A stretch of 64,000 nt of DNA from assembly GCA_019925105.1 (NCBI GenBank), contig JAHGAU010000003.1, forward strand, positions 372,001 through 436,000, given 5' to 3'. How positions within the stretch are numbered: the first letter of the stretch is position 1; each line of letters starts with the position of its first letter. Source of the DNA: Niebla homalea (Eukaryota; Ascomycota; Lecanoromycetes; Lecanorales; Ramalinaceae). The notes beneath the pieces are model-generated. The model did not search any database. It saw only the letters and a list, made by a program, of their open reading frames with translations, and had not been told where the DNA came from. Both the position numbers and the translations under genes were made by a program. Positions 46,006-56,851 of the stretch are shown here, piece after piece.

Positions 46006-48342
46006 CTCTACCACCGCTCCGAATGAGCGCCATCCTGTTGCAATCTGGCGCAACAATTTGACAGCATTATCCCAAACCCGCAACCTGCTTTTCATTGCCT
46101 TTCTTGACCACATCTGTGTTTACACCCCCGACTTCCCCGACCAAGCTGTATGCGGTGAGCCTGTAGGCTGGATTAGGTTGAATGCCTCACAACCTCACCT
46201 CCAAGGTTACATCGACGAGCAACTACCTCAAACTGCGAACTATATCACGATCAAGCAATTTGGAGATGACGAGATCCTCCTAGCTACCTGCGACAGCGGC
46301 GACGTAATTGGCTATAACACTCGAGCTATTGAGACAGCCCTGCCTTTGTTGTCTTCTCCCTTGCCTAACACGGACTCTCGACATTTTTACAGGGATCCTT
46401 CAAGGCAGCTTCTCATCAGCCCCTTTTTCCACGAGAATATAGGGCTCAGTGCATGGGGCGTGGACGTTCATTCGGCTTCTCGACTCATTGCAGTCAGCTC
46501 TAATACGCATGATATCGTCATCTTTAGCCATGCCCTATCTTCTTTCACTGAAGTGGAGCTTGAAATAAGCTTGCGACTCCGTGACACATCATCTTTCAGT
46601 CGCTTGTCATCGAAATGGATACCCAAATATGATTTCAGAAGCAGGGATATGAATCAAGTATGGGGTCTATTTGGGCATACAGAAAACATTCCCTATGTCT
46701 CCTTCTACAATGGCCCGGTGAGTTGGCCAAACTTGGTTCATCTAACGTATTATCAATACGATTCGAGGACACATTGGAGTTTTGTACCACGCACTCCTGC
46801 GCTCTTATTGCGAATTCTCGAACCCTCTATTTCAGTCACCGTTCCCAGAATTCTCGAATCTCTACTACGTACTCACCGCTTTGAACTATGTTTACTTAAC
46901 TCTCAACGCCCAAAGCCTGCACCTGGATTTGTGCTAAGTATTTCTCAGGACGACAGTGACGGAGACAAAGTCTACCTAGCGAGTACAGACATCTATGGAA
47001 GTGTCAAGGTTTGGGATGTGTACCAAACGAATCAACTACATACGTACCTTCAAGGTGAGATGATGCTATCTTAAAGCCTCGCATTGCTTATACCTAATAC
47101 AAACATAGCACCGGAAGGGTGGACATCAATATGCATGGATCCAACAAATTGTCGGATCACTGACGGTACGGACATCACCCACGTCTGCACGCCTTTTGAT
47201 AGATTCAAACTCCACATCGGGTCTGAGGATGAGATCACATTAAGCGTTACCAGGCTTACTTTGATCCGAATCAAGGTTCCGCGCCAAACCCGACTCAAGG
47301 TCTGAACAGTGGCTCAATCCTTGAAATGTATCTCCAGTCACTACGAGAGCAGGACGAAGGAGAACGAATGCAATTAGATCTCGATCCAAACCTAGAGTCG
47401 AGTTCAGACAACGTGTCAGAGACTTCCAGTATGGCTTCTATTGCGACTGAGCACTCTGAGGAATTACCAACGTTGTCTTGTACTCCCCCAGACCAACCAA
47501 CTATCAAGGACGAACGTCAAGGTTGGACCGAAAGTGAGTTAGGTGAAGATGTTGCTCCAGCTTCCCTATTCTGGCGACCCTCGTACAATGTTCCCTCCAT
47601 ACTCTTGTTCCTTTGGTCCCAACCCCCTCAATTCCTCCTCTGTAAAGCTTCTAATTACGTCTATGTAATGACTGTATTTGCCTATGCCAAGCTAATCTCA
47701 ATTGTCCCGCAGGTGTCATAGATTCACCTGATGGGTGGTTCAAAAAGCCACTGCCTTTCAATCTGCTATGCACCAGCAAACGTGGTATACATGCCATTCA
47801 ATCTTCGTCCACCAGGAGTCGGAACCAGCTCAACTTAAACAACTTTTTTGAGAGACCGCTCCCGTTCCTAGATAGATTCCAGCGTCTCAACATGGTAAAT
47901 ATTCCTTGAAATGCTAGCGATAAGTATTAGCATCTTTTTGCTGCATCTGCTGACCTGAGCATGATTGCAGGTTGAATCAATCCCAGAGCTCGCACTGGTT
48001 GTAGTTGGCAACCAAACGGGTCAAGTGGCATTATTGACAGCAATGTACGAGCCAAAAGACGACCGATACACTTACGAACTTAATGGTATCTTGCCGACAG
48101 AAGCTCAAAAACGTAAAAAGCAAATGCCTAAGGATTACCCTCTCATGGGCATATCTGTAGGCCCAGTGCAAGGCCAGCTGGATAACGCGTACTCGCCCAC
48201 TCACGAAGCACAGGAGTCAGATGCCAGCAAGCCCCCGAGTTCTGAGCGCAGGTATAGGCTACTGCTCACCTACATAGATTTGACGATCCTGAGCTACGAA
48301 TTATCACGAGTGGACACCACCACTGAGGTGTTAATGATATGA
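46006..48342 (+). CDS. CRT10: CRT10-family WD40-like protein (5' exon unresolved)
   Basis: Confident exons: 46006-47054 (after a good acceptor TTCACTGTAG), 47109 to about 47182, 47245-47641, 47713-47894 and 47971-48342. Sequence features of the CRT10 family are RNNLTALSQTRNLLFIAFLD, DEILLATCDSGDVIGYNT, GLSAWGVDVHSASRLIAVSS and FGHTENIPYVSF. Later come VYLASTDIYGSVKVWDVY, PQFLLCVIDSPDGWFKKPL (created by removing 47642-47712), LDRFQRLNMVESIPELALVV and MGISVGPVQ, ending RRYRLLLTYIDLTILSYEL. Yeast Crt10 influences transcription of ribonucleotide reductase genes. The weak point is a frame change between about 47166 and 47245. A 62-nt intron 47183-47244 (GTCTGC...TAAG) restores phase, but its sites are poor. 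The start codon lies in an unmapped upstream exon. Confidence 0.8.
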
Positions 48343-48550
48343 AGGAGTCTTTGAGGCACAACGGAATTTCATGGGGACAATGGCCTGCATGCTCATATTC
48401 AAAGACTGCAGATGCAATCATCAAAAGGCTCAGCAAACCCTGATGGGGAACTTCCCATGAGACTTCGAACTTGGGTAAAGCTGAGTGCCTTAACGTGCTG
48501 TTTTCATTAGGAATCCATCGTATTGACGCAATGAACCCTGATTGTGATGG

Positions 48551-49279
48551 TCACCTTTGCTTCCTTCCAACATCTCCCTCATATCCATTGACTTGAGTGT
48601 TCTTCCTCTTCTCCTCTCTTCTATCCATCCACCTTCTCCAGCCCCCCTCCGGCAAATCCTCCTCCACCACCAGATCCCTCCACCTCCCTAAGTCCGCCAA
48701 TCTCGTCTCCAGCGCCCAGGCCAGCCACCCTTCCCTCCTCAACCACCACGTCACCACAAACCACGCAACCGCGCACCCAACGCCAGCCGCACAGCCTACC
48801 CCAACTTGCAGCGGCGTATGATAGCTCAAGTACACCCGGCTGGCCGCCACACACGCCGCCAACCCCGCCACCAGCAAGCTCCCCACCACCCTCTCCTGCG
48901 GCCCATGCCCCCCCCCCACACCCCCCGTCCTGCCCCCCGGGGGCCTATGCCTGACCAACAAAAACAAGCCCAGGCTCACGGCGAAATAGCTCATGAACTG
49001 CGCGTGGCTGCTCGGCATGCCGTACCCCTTCCCATTCATCATCCGGGGCCGTTCCTCCTTGATCAGCCGCTTGAGCGCGAAGTTGACGGCCTCGCAGCCG
49101 AGCTGGCCGGCGAACATGAGGAGGATCTCGACCTCGCGCGAGGCGTAGAGGAGGGTGACGTAGATGACGCAGAGGGTTTGCGGGAGCAGGGCCAGCCAGG
49201 CGCAGAGGTAGGAGAGCGGGTCGGCGGGGTTGTAGTACACGTGGGTCAGGGAGAGGGAGGCGAGGGGGGTGACTTCCAT
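48551..49279 (-). CDS. CAX4: Dolichyl-diphosphatase (PAP2 family)
   Basis: This single exon encodes 242 aa from the ATG at 49279 (MEVTPLASL, the typical start); the frame extends 25 codons upstream without support. The PAP2/lipid phosphatase motifs are in order: KRLIKEERP (K-x6-RP), MPSSHAQF (PSGH-like) and SRVYLSYHTPLQVGVGC (SR-x5-H-x3-Q variant typical of Cax4/Cwh8). Four membrane helices are evident. It removes phosphate from dolichyl diphosphate on the lumenal side of the ER, recycling dolichol after N-glycosylation. The loop before helix 3 is Gly/Pro-rich and GC-rich (49080-48910 region). The C-terminal tail is basic. Confidence 0.92.
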   Translation of the reverse strand: MEVTPLASLSLTHVYYNPADPLSYLCAWLALLPQTLCVIYVTLLYASREVEILLMFAGQLGCEAVNFALKRLIKEERPRMMNGKGYGMPSSHAQFMSYFAVSLGLFLLVRHRPPGGRTGGVGGGHGPQERVVGSLLVAGLAACVAASRVYLSYHTPLQVGVGCAAGVGCAVAWFVVTWWLRREGWLAWALETRLADLGRWRDLVVEEDLPEGGWRRWMDRREEKRKNTQVNGYEGDVGRKQR

Positions 49280-50389
49280 TGTTTTTTGATTTTTTTGTGT
49301 CTTGGTGGAGGTTATTGGGGGAGGGGGGAAGGGGTTGTGGTAGCGGCAAAGCAAGTGCTCGCTGTCAGTAATGGAGGACAGCGATCCTGTTTGAGGATCG
49401 CTGCCGATTGTTTTGGGGTTTGTACCTGGTTTGGGGGATGTCGCGTGCAGCGGATAGCCGGCAAGATATCTAGCCCTTAGCCGCAGTGCTCAGGGGGGTT
49501 AGCGGCCTAGAGCTGTGCCAAGACACAGGTCGCCTCCATCTTCCAACGAGCTTCGCTGCCGAGTCTGCTTCTCTCGATTTATTTATACCCTATGTGGAAA
49601 GGCATAATTTCAGACATAATTTGGCCGTGAGCATCGCTGGCTTCTCCTGGTCACTTGCTCGCTGTTGTAGTAGAGCTATCATGCACCCCCCCTGACATTG
49701 TCATGACTTAATTGGCAACTCCAACACGGATCACGTTGTATGATCAGACATATCTGGTGGCTGCGTTGTATGGAACATGCTAAGCTCTCGCACCAAGCAT
49801 TGATAGTCAGACGGTGCACATGAAGCCAGCGCATGAATACTCATCCTATCACATGGTTTCCCGTTCTGACGTGTATTGTACCCGGCTGTAGTGGTTCTTT
49901 GCTTATCCCACCCATGGCACCTCTACACGGAGTACCGCAATGAGACCGAGGAGGAAATGTGGGTGCGGTAAGCTTTCAAGCTTTGCTGCTTCGTGACTTG
50001 TACTTCGGGCCCCGCGGCTTTGGAGACCTTTTACTACTTACAGGAGGCCTCTTTTCTCTTTTCTCTTTACTCTTTACAGCCATGACGTCTCAGCTTGTGT
50101 GTTGTTTAATATGCAAATGCGTGATGAGTCGATATCCTCCTCATATTGATGAAGAAGATGGCAATGCAACGTCCGAGCGGTGATTATGCATGACATCAAG
50201 CCACAAAGCCTATCAGGATGGTAAATATCATCATGAGCCGCATGGCTCGAACCCAGAGGCCATAATCTTTACGATAATTCAATGCTTTGACGATCGACAA
50301 GGAAAATGGGCATCTTCGTCAACTGTAGCGACATTGCAGCAACAGGATGGAACTTCGTACCAGACAGTGGCCAAGATCGGATACAATCA
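49280..50389. other. Intergenic region
   Basis: The 5' flank of CAX4 and upstream region of the membrane-protein gene. A TTTTCTCTTTACTC-type pyrimidine run lies near 50050. Frame 49959-50183 has no recognisable domain. Confidence 0.45.
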
Positions 50390-51550
50390 ATGAGCTCAAG
50401 CTCAGATATTGCCGGGATTGGGGTACGTTATAAATACCGACTTGATCTCAGACACGTTTACATTCGAGTGCTCACTTGCAAAATACAGGTCGTCATAGGC
50501 TTCTCTGCAGCCGCTTATACCACATTCCTTTGCGTGATCACATACTATCTTTTTGGCTACACGCATTCGCCATACACCAACGCCATTGATCATGGCTGTA
50601 TTGACTTTTTGTGGAATAAAGTCGGCAGACGGCCTCCCAAGTCATGGGAGTCAGTCTTGCGGACTGCTGTGCTTACTTACAGTGACAATCAGTTGGTCAT
50701 GGGGATTGGAATCCTTACAAGTGCCTTCCCACAACTACAAACAAAGCTGCCAAGCTACTACTGGCAAATGGTTGTATACGAGGCTTGGTTCTCCAGTCAC
50801 ACTCATCTGGCTACACTCACAGTCTTACGGCAGCATCTTCGAGAGCGCCCGGCCATCCGGTCGTGGCGGGTCATTCTGATGGTCCTCACTGTATTGATGC
50901 TGGCAGTTGCTTTGCTTCCTACGGGTGATCGTTATTGGATGGTAGACGATGAAGGGCATTTTATTGGAGGGGTGCCTGCAATCTGTCACTATGAGAGATT
51001 GAGGCATCCCAGTAACTTTACCATTCTGAGAACACCCGGTTTCACAATGGTTTCGTCTATGTGTCTTCTATTCTTTGGATATTCGTCAAGGATTTTGAAG
51101 ATATCCGCAAGTGCGACTGCGTTCTGCCGGCGTTTGATGAGAACGAAACCGGGCAATGTTCTTTGGAGTCACTTAGACAAAGCGCAGGTGCGAGTGACGG
51201 CAAGGCCTTCGTGTTTGCGTTCGCGGCTGTGGTACCTCTGTCTGGAGGTAATGCTTGTACTAAGCATTGCAGTTTTTGATGCATATGAATCTATGTTGTG
51301 GGAGATTCTATGGCTTTTTCTGGCTTTGATTTGGGGCAGCCTCCATCTATTCCTGGCACGGTCGCGTAACCTTTGGGAGATACGCTGGCAATCGGCCGTC
51401 TACGGCGGCAAGCCGGTCAGCGAAGATGACAACGAATGGAATTTCAGTCAGGTCTTTGCTGTTGTCATTCTTTTCTTACCACTATTCCAGGTTGCTGAGT
51501 CCTTTCTTGGTGAGGCGTACCGTCTCCGTGTTCAGTCTCCGTCCTGCTAA
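50390..51550 (+). CDS. Polytopic membrane protein of a Pezizomycotina-specific type
   Basis: Starts with MSSSSDIAGIG (the frame is also open from an ATG at 50306). A short intron of about 66 nt, 50423-50488 (GTACGT...ATACAG), is likely. It is a multiple of three, so it does not break the frame, and splicing joins DIAGIG to VVIGFSAAAYTTFLC. At least seven hydrophobic helices follow, including YWQMVVYEAWFSSHTHLATL, RVILMVLTVLMLAVALLP, WEILWLFLALIWGSLHLFL and VFAVVILFLPLFQVAESFL. The DIAGIG start and the FSSHTHLAT motif recur in uncharacterised fungal membrane proteins. No function is known. The end is uncertain: a GTGAGG donor near 51510 and acceptors near 51556-51561 would join this frame to the next one. 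Confidence 0.6.
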   Translation: MSSSSDIAGIGVRYKYRLDLRHVYIRVLTCKIQVVIGFSAAAYTTFLCVITYYLFGYTHSPYTNAIDHGCIDFLWNKVGRRPPKSWESVLRTAVLTYSDNQLVMGIGILTSAFPQLQTKLPSYYWQMVVYEAWFSSHTHLATLTVLRQHLRERPAIRSWRVILMVLTVLMLAVALLPTGDRYWMVDDEGHFIGGVPAICHYERLRHPSNFTILRTPGFTMVSSMCLLFFGYSSRILKISASATAFCRRLMRTKPGNVLWSHLDKAQVRVTARPSCLRSRLWYLCLEVMLVLSIAVFDAYESMLWEILWLFLALIWGSLHLFLARSRNLWEIRWQSAVYGGKPVSEDDNEWNFSQVFAVVILFLPLFQVAESFLGEAYRLRVQSPSC

Positions 51551-51589
51551 TGCAGAGCAGAGCATAGAGTACATCACCAGTCCCAGACT

Positions 51590-52204
51590 ATGAACAAAGG
51601 TCCCCAAAACGTCGGAGTTCTCGCAGCATCTGAGTCGCCAACGCCTTCTCATGGTAATATCGCGTTGAGCACCGACTTTCGAAAAGAAGATGCTCGAAAG
51701 ACCCCTAAGTCGCCATTGTGCGTCGAATCTCCAAGCACAGAGACCAGCTCTCCGCAAAACTCTTACTTCAACGTTGCCGGAAACACCGCGCCATCTCACA
51801 CATACTTCCCCACCATTAATCCTGCATCGAGACTGCTCGAGAGACCTCCTCAATGTCAGAATTACTATGATCGACAATGGTTTCGCCTCTTGGTGGCCTT
51901 GATCTTTGCTATCAGCCTTATCGAAGCTGCATATGGAACGTATTATTCTCTCCTATATGACATCGAATTTGCCTTTCTCGCTTTGCTGCTAAGTGTGACC
52001 TTTTCGGTCGTTGAAGTCCTCCTATGGGCGGTGATGGGAGGCATATGCATGCATGTCGAGACACGCATCAGTAGTGCACTACACCATAGATGGAGCTTGT
52101 CAAGAAGAAGAGCAGACTGGATGCTCCATATGATTGGCTGGTCAAGCTGGATCGTCATGCTGGCAGCTAATGTGGGACTGAAAGTTTACCTTGACACCAC
52201 CTGA
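51590..52204 (+). CDS. Small membrane protein, or last exon of the preceding gene
   Basis: 204 codons from the ATG at 51590. The first 95 residues are polar and Ser/Pro/Thr-rich. Three or four helices follow (WFRLLVALIFAISLIEAAY, FAFLALLLSVTFSVVEVLLW, MIGWSSWIVMLAANVGLKV). No domain is recognised. The spacing to the upstream membrane protein and the in-frame splice described there make one longer gene possible. As a stand-alone protein it has a plausible topology but no family support. Confidence 0.5.
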   Translation: MNKGPQNVGVLAASESPTPSHGNIALSTDFRKEDARKTPKSPLCVESPSTETSSPQNSYFNVAGNTAPSHTYFPTINPASRLLERPPQCQNYYDRQWFRLLVALIFAISLIEAAYGTYYSLLYDIEFAFLALLLSVTFSVVEVLLWAVMGGICMHVETRISSALHHRWSLSRRRADWMLHMIGWSSWIVMLAANVGLKVYLDTT

Positions 52205-53105
52205 AGCGACAGCAGATGTCATGGATTCGGCGCAGCAATTGCACACGGCCAAGTCTTATGATGTGCTTCAGGACGACGTTATTCTAGGCCAAGCTTCGGC
52301 TTGTTGGGCAACTTTTCGCGATCGTCGAGTCTACAAGATCTTGTCCTTCTACTCATTCTCAGTCAGCCTCATGTCACGCCTCCTCTAGATTTCCAGCTAA
52401 GACAGGTCTCTCCAGACTGTACAGTCCTTAAAGTTGTGAAGGATGTATGATCTCCTTGGACGGTATGAATCAAATAAAGTGAAATTAGTTGACCCATCTC
52501 TTAGGGTGCACCGTAATATATATCTGAGGTAGAAAAGTCTCACGCGAGTAATAGTCTCAGTTCTCAACCCTGACCCACAAAATTGCCTCACTCCCTCAGA
52601 CGTGTGTGTGGCTTTGCCACGCTTTAGCCATAGCGGGATGTGTGGGCTCTCACCCTCAAATGCACCCCCCAAATACACACTCACATGTCTGAGCAATGAT
52701 TTTTTGTTGTTGATGTTATGTACGCAGGCCGCGAAGGCCCAAAAACCAGAAAAGGCTAGCCTTCTCTGCTAATCCAAGAATGGTTAAGCGGCATTCCCAA
52801 CTGCTGAGATTGACAAACAAACAGCCTTACAATTGTACATCTACGAACCTTGACAACTTCATACCTAAACTCAGGATGTGGTCGAAATAACGAGTCTTGG
52901 TGAATCCGCAGTGCCGTATCAAGAGATCAAGGTCACATGATATTTGGCATCAGCTCACGCTGTGCTCTTGTCATTATCTTAAATTGAACAAACTCGAGCT
53001 GTTCTATTGCACCGGCATCTGCATCAACACAGCTCCCTTCGCTCAAGAGCAACGAAATTCTAACAAGACTGAGAGACGACCGACATAATAACAAGGTCCA
53101 GGAAG
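52205..53105. other. Intergenic region
   Basis: No supported frame. Nothing notable on either strand. Confidence 0.5.
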
Positions 53106-53858
53106 ATGGCTTCATTTCTTGAGTTGCCTGGAGAATTGCGCGACCTTATCTATGCCCTTCTGCTCACGACCATTACCATCGGCCCACGTGATGACATTGC
53201 AACTTATTCGGCTCCTCTCACATGTGAAGAGGCATCTCCGTCTAGAGACAATCATATGGCAATTCTGAGAGTCTGTAAATCAATCAACAAGGAGGCGATG
53301 CCACTGCTCTACAGATTGAGGCCTTTGATGCTGTCTCTTTGGTGTGCACTTCATTGTTCAGAGCCTCTAGCATTAATGAAATACGAATTGACCTCTGCAT
53401 CATTATCACTCACACACCAATTGCGATTTGTCCAGAACGTCGAATTATACTTCCGCATATGGCCACGAGACCTCATAGATTATAACTTAAATCTGTCGCC
53501 CCTACGGGGTCTTCATTGTCCCAAGTCATGCCATGTCAAACTTGACTATGACCCAGTCTTTGCTGTTGAGCATGACCACGCCCCAATGCTGCGGCAATTG
53601 CTTGGTTGTGATGACTGTCATGAAGGTCTTGGGATATTTAGGAGCCTCACGTTCAGCTCGAAGATGCTCAGGATGGGTTCCATTGGCACTGGGGATCGTC
53701 CGCAGCCGTACTTCCCGGCTTATGATGGCTACATCATGTTACTATTAGAACAGATCATGTCTGAACGCTATGGCGAGCCAACGTGGTGGGATCAAGTGGT
53801 ACCCGGTGAGGCGGCTCAAAGGATCACATTCCATCCTCACAAAAATCTCGCTCCCTAA
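53106..53858 (+). CDS. 2EXR/F-box-like protein
   Basis: This single exon encodes 250 aa. It opens MASFLELPGELRDLIYALLL, the LPxELRxxIY pattern of the large fungal 2EXR/F-box-like family. The usual second element follows at about residue 55 (MAILRVCKSINKEAMPLLYR, matching the LRxCxxIxxEAxxxLY pattern). The remainder is a globular region with a CDDCHEG Cys pair and no known catalytic motif. Members of the family are numerous in Pezizomycotina and mostly uncharacterised; an adaptor role in ubiquitin ligases is only assumed. The frame is intact. Two broken members lie at 54960-55316 and 61406-61498. Confidence 0.75.
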   Translation: MASFLELPGELRDLIYALLLTTITIGPRDDIATYSAPLTCEEASPSRDNHMAILRVCKSINKEAMPLLYRLRPLMLSLWCALHCSEPLALMKYELTSASLSLTHQLRFVQNVELYFRIWPRDLIDYNLNLSPLRGLHCPKSCHVKLDYDPVFAVEHDHAPMLRQLLGCDDCHEGLGIFRSLTFSSKMLRMGSIGTGDRPQPYFPAYDGYIMLLLEQIMSERYGEPTWWDQVVPGEAAQRITFHPHKNLAP

Positions 53859-54959
53859 TAGATTGAATATGATTGACGACCAAATTTGTCTGTGGAGTGT
53901 GGAGGCCTTTTTTTTTATCATACTCTTGCGGCTCTCCGACCACATGGAGTGGTGCATGGCTTCGTCTGGGTCCATGAAAGGCTAAACCACACGCTTGTGC
54001 TACGACTTGGCTATATGCCTCACTCAAAACGAGCTAGGACAACACTTCGAGCAAATTCGGTGTTTGGACTTTCAAGACAGGGAATCATGATTAAGGGTGA
54101 ACTGGCGAAATTGATTTTAAGGCAATCTGCATCACAGATGTATGGTCAATCCATCTCTTGCATTTCAGCGGCTACTATTACCGCTCCATATCTTGTTAAA
54201 CCAAAGATGGCGTTGCGACCGAGTTCCTCTCTTGTCGGTCATTCAAAAGCTCCAATTACGCCAATCAAGGAATGCCATTACGTCTACGATTACCAAGGTC
54301 AAGGCCATGCAAGCCTAGTAGATCATTGGCAAATCTCTGAACAATTGACGCGCTGATCGTATGTACGGACTATCGGAGGCATCGCGTGTTTGTCGAGTGA
54401 CAGATGGCACGTGACTCTGCACTGGATAGTTGGTCAAATCCCATACAAAATTAACAAAGACTTATAGATCCCAATCCGGTTTAGCGTCTTTTTCAAATAT
54501 CATTCGGTTTCCTACCTTTTTAGCGCATAAATTTTGGTGGTGGTTGTTGAGTAAAGCCCAAACCAACGTTGGACGGGGGGAGATTGATGGATTGGGGTTA
54601 GTGCTTCCAGGACACGTGGTGGTTCCTCGTCATCGTCACGCCGTGGTGGTGGTGTTGATGGTGGGGGTGGGCAATCGTCTCTGAACTACTGTCTCCCACC
54701 GCCAGAGGTCCCCTAGGATCCTGTATGCACGAAGAGCTGTCGCACTCTTATGCAGCTGTCGGAGGAGTGACAGAGGTAGACGGTCTTGGTAATGGCATGC
54801 ATTATCCCAGGATAATCGATCGATCGGTGTTGGGGAAACGAGAAGCTTTTGTCCACTTGAATCTCGATCCGTCTTGGCGAATTGAGCAGCTTGCCGCGGA
54901 TCTGCCGCGTCATCTGACAAGCATTATTGGTACAAAATTGCTGATATTTCAGTATCGAT
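53859..54959. other. Non-coding or eroded region
   Basis: Frames at 53886-54356 (+) and 54636-54920 (-) have no recognisable domain. A GGTGGTGGTG run lies near 54640-54665. Confidence 0.45.
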
Positions 54960-55316
54960 CTGCTGGCAAGCTCGCAGAACGCCTGGAGTATTCATCCTTA
55001 ATAGCACGAACAAAAGGTAGCGATACTCCTCCTCAGCTGTCTTCCTCCGTCCGCTAGGTCGCGGTTGCAGAGGCAAAAATTTGCAGGCGCTCATTGAAAG
55101 AGTCCCCCAATTCCGATCTACGAACGAGATCCTGTTCCGTTGGAGGGAGATGGCGGTAAACATGATTTGGTATTTCCTGGGACAACTTAAGCAGATGCAA
55201 AGTTGAATTGGTTTTTGTTGTTGTGACTTTTGGCAAATTTTGGTCGAAGCCCGTGATCTGGCTCTCAGCACTGTTCTGCATGAGATGTTTGGTCTGATAT
55301 GGCTAGATGCTACCAC
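54960..55316 (-). pseudogene. 2EXR/F-box-like remnant
   Basis: On the - strand, one frame (55054-55281) reads LHLLKLSQEIPNHVYRHLPP, a damaged LPxEIRxxIYxxL opening. The other (54924-55316) ends GVLRACQQIDTEISAILYQ, the second conserved element. The two elements are in the right order but different frames, and stops intervene. A relic of the same family as 53106-53858. Confidence 0.55.
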
Positions 55317-56851
55317 TCTACATCATGGGCACCCAACGCAGGGCGCTGCAGGAATCTAACATCGCATGATCCTTGAGTGAGATCTTTGTCAGGCTTTGAG
55401 CCACGAACTCTCTTCGACCTTGTCTGGGGTCCCATGTTGTCTTTAACGGGAAGCCCAAACATTATGAGTCATGATTGAGAAGGAGGCATCTCTTGCCTTC
55501 GACAATCCCTCAACATTACCCCTGGTACCTGCTTCGAAGAGTAGCAAGATTCGGGCATCTTCAAACGCAAACTTCCTGGCCAGAATGACCTCTTCACGAG
55601 GTAGGAGGAATGACTCGATGTTTGAAACATCGTGAGAATGGGGAACATTCTGCCATGCTTATCTTGCGAGGTATTATTTACGGAGGAGGGTTATTTAGAA
55701 CCACATTAAAGGATAGGAAAGTACTGACTTACGGTGTTTTCAAAGGGAATTGAAGCCGCTGCAAATGAGTAGAGTTCATCTATAGGTGTCTACAGTTTCT
55801 TACCTTCTTGATTTCTATCACATCTACCGCCATCTACTCAGATTCAACGCATCTCCCTCCGAGTATCCTGACATCTGCCCTCCATAGCTAGTAAGCCTGA
55901 AAGGGGGAATTTCTTCCAAGATCTGCACACCTCATTGAATTCGTGTGAGTAGAGGCCACATGCACATATTTGAGAAGATCAAGAACAAGAAGAGGAATGC
56001 ACCATTTCTTTTTCCGCTTCGGACATGGGTGCCTGCACGAGTGTCGCAGGGGTGACATGACTCTAGACTTGACGAAGTCTCTTCCTTTTCGAGGGGCAGA
56101 TAAGTCATATTCAATAACATAGTCGCTATCTGTAGAGGACACTGGGTTCAGACGGGACAAGAGGAATGGCCAAAGCATGTATAGAAAGAAGAAAACGGAG
56201 CTGTGGAGGCCTTAAGTCAGTGACTTTACAGCCAAGACGAAATCCCACAGCTTTTGAATAGCAGCCTTCACCAGCATACGCTGAGCCAAGGTATACTGCA
56301 GTCGAATCTGCTGTGGTCGACTGGTCGTTGCTACACTACTGCAGTGACAGCTATCATGCAGGAGATCGACCTCAATAAAGCAGCAGCAATGGGACATTCG
56401 TGATGACTCATGTACCTGTATGGAAGCATGTGATTGTTTATGGCAGATCTCGAAGGAGCAGACGCAGACGCCTTTTCACGTGCCGAGGATCCCGTCGATC
56501 GGTGCTGCAAACCTCGTCTAAGCAAACACAGACGCAGACTCCTTGTCATCAGCCGAATATCCGGTCGATTGATGCTGGAGACCTCGTCTAAGCAGACGCA
56601 GACGCCCTTCGCTTGCAGGTACGGCATACTCGGCAAGGATTGAATGCAACATGCAGAGGAAGCTTTCGATTCGTGCGGAAACCCTCACAAAAGCAAGGCG
56701 ACCTTATCATATTGATTGACGTACCCCATGCAATGCTCCGAGGCTGCCTCTCATACTTCCCTGGCCCCTTCTTGCTTACTTCTTACAGCTGGTTTTTGAG
56801 TCTTTTCACTAGCTTACATCGTAGCCCATTCATAGTTCTGCTTATTACGAA
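55317..56851. other. Non-coding stretch
   Basis: No supported gene. Frames at 55888-56178 (-) and 56331-56636 (-) show no domain. It contains the direct repeat at 56457-56609. Confidence 0.45.
56457..56609. repeat. Imperfect direct repeat, 64/70-bp units
   Basis: Unit 1 (56457-56520) and unit 2 (56521-56590) both start AGCAGACGCAGACG or a close variant and end ACCTCGTCTA; a third partial copy begins at 56591. The copies differ at many positions, so the duplication is old. Confidence 0.75.

Noticed and set aside
48806..49480. 224-codon + strand frame over the CAX4 gene
   Set aside because: Antisense of a well-supported PAP2 phosphatase; no motif in the product.
50235..50265. GGGTTCGAGCC on the - strand resembling a tRNA T-loop
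   Set aside because: Flanking bases do not pair as a T-stem and I could find no acceptor, D- or anticodon arm at the right spacing.
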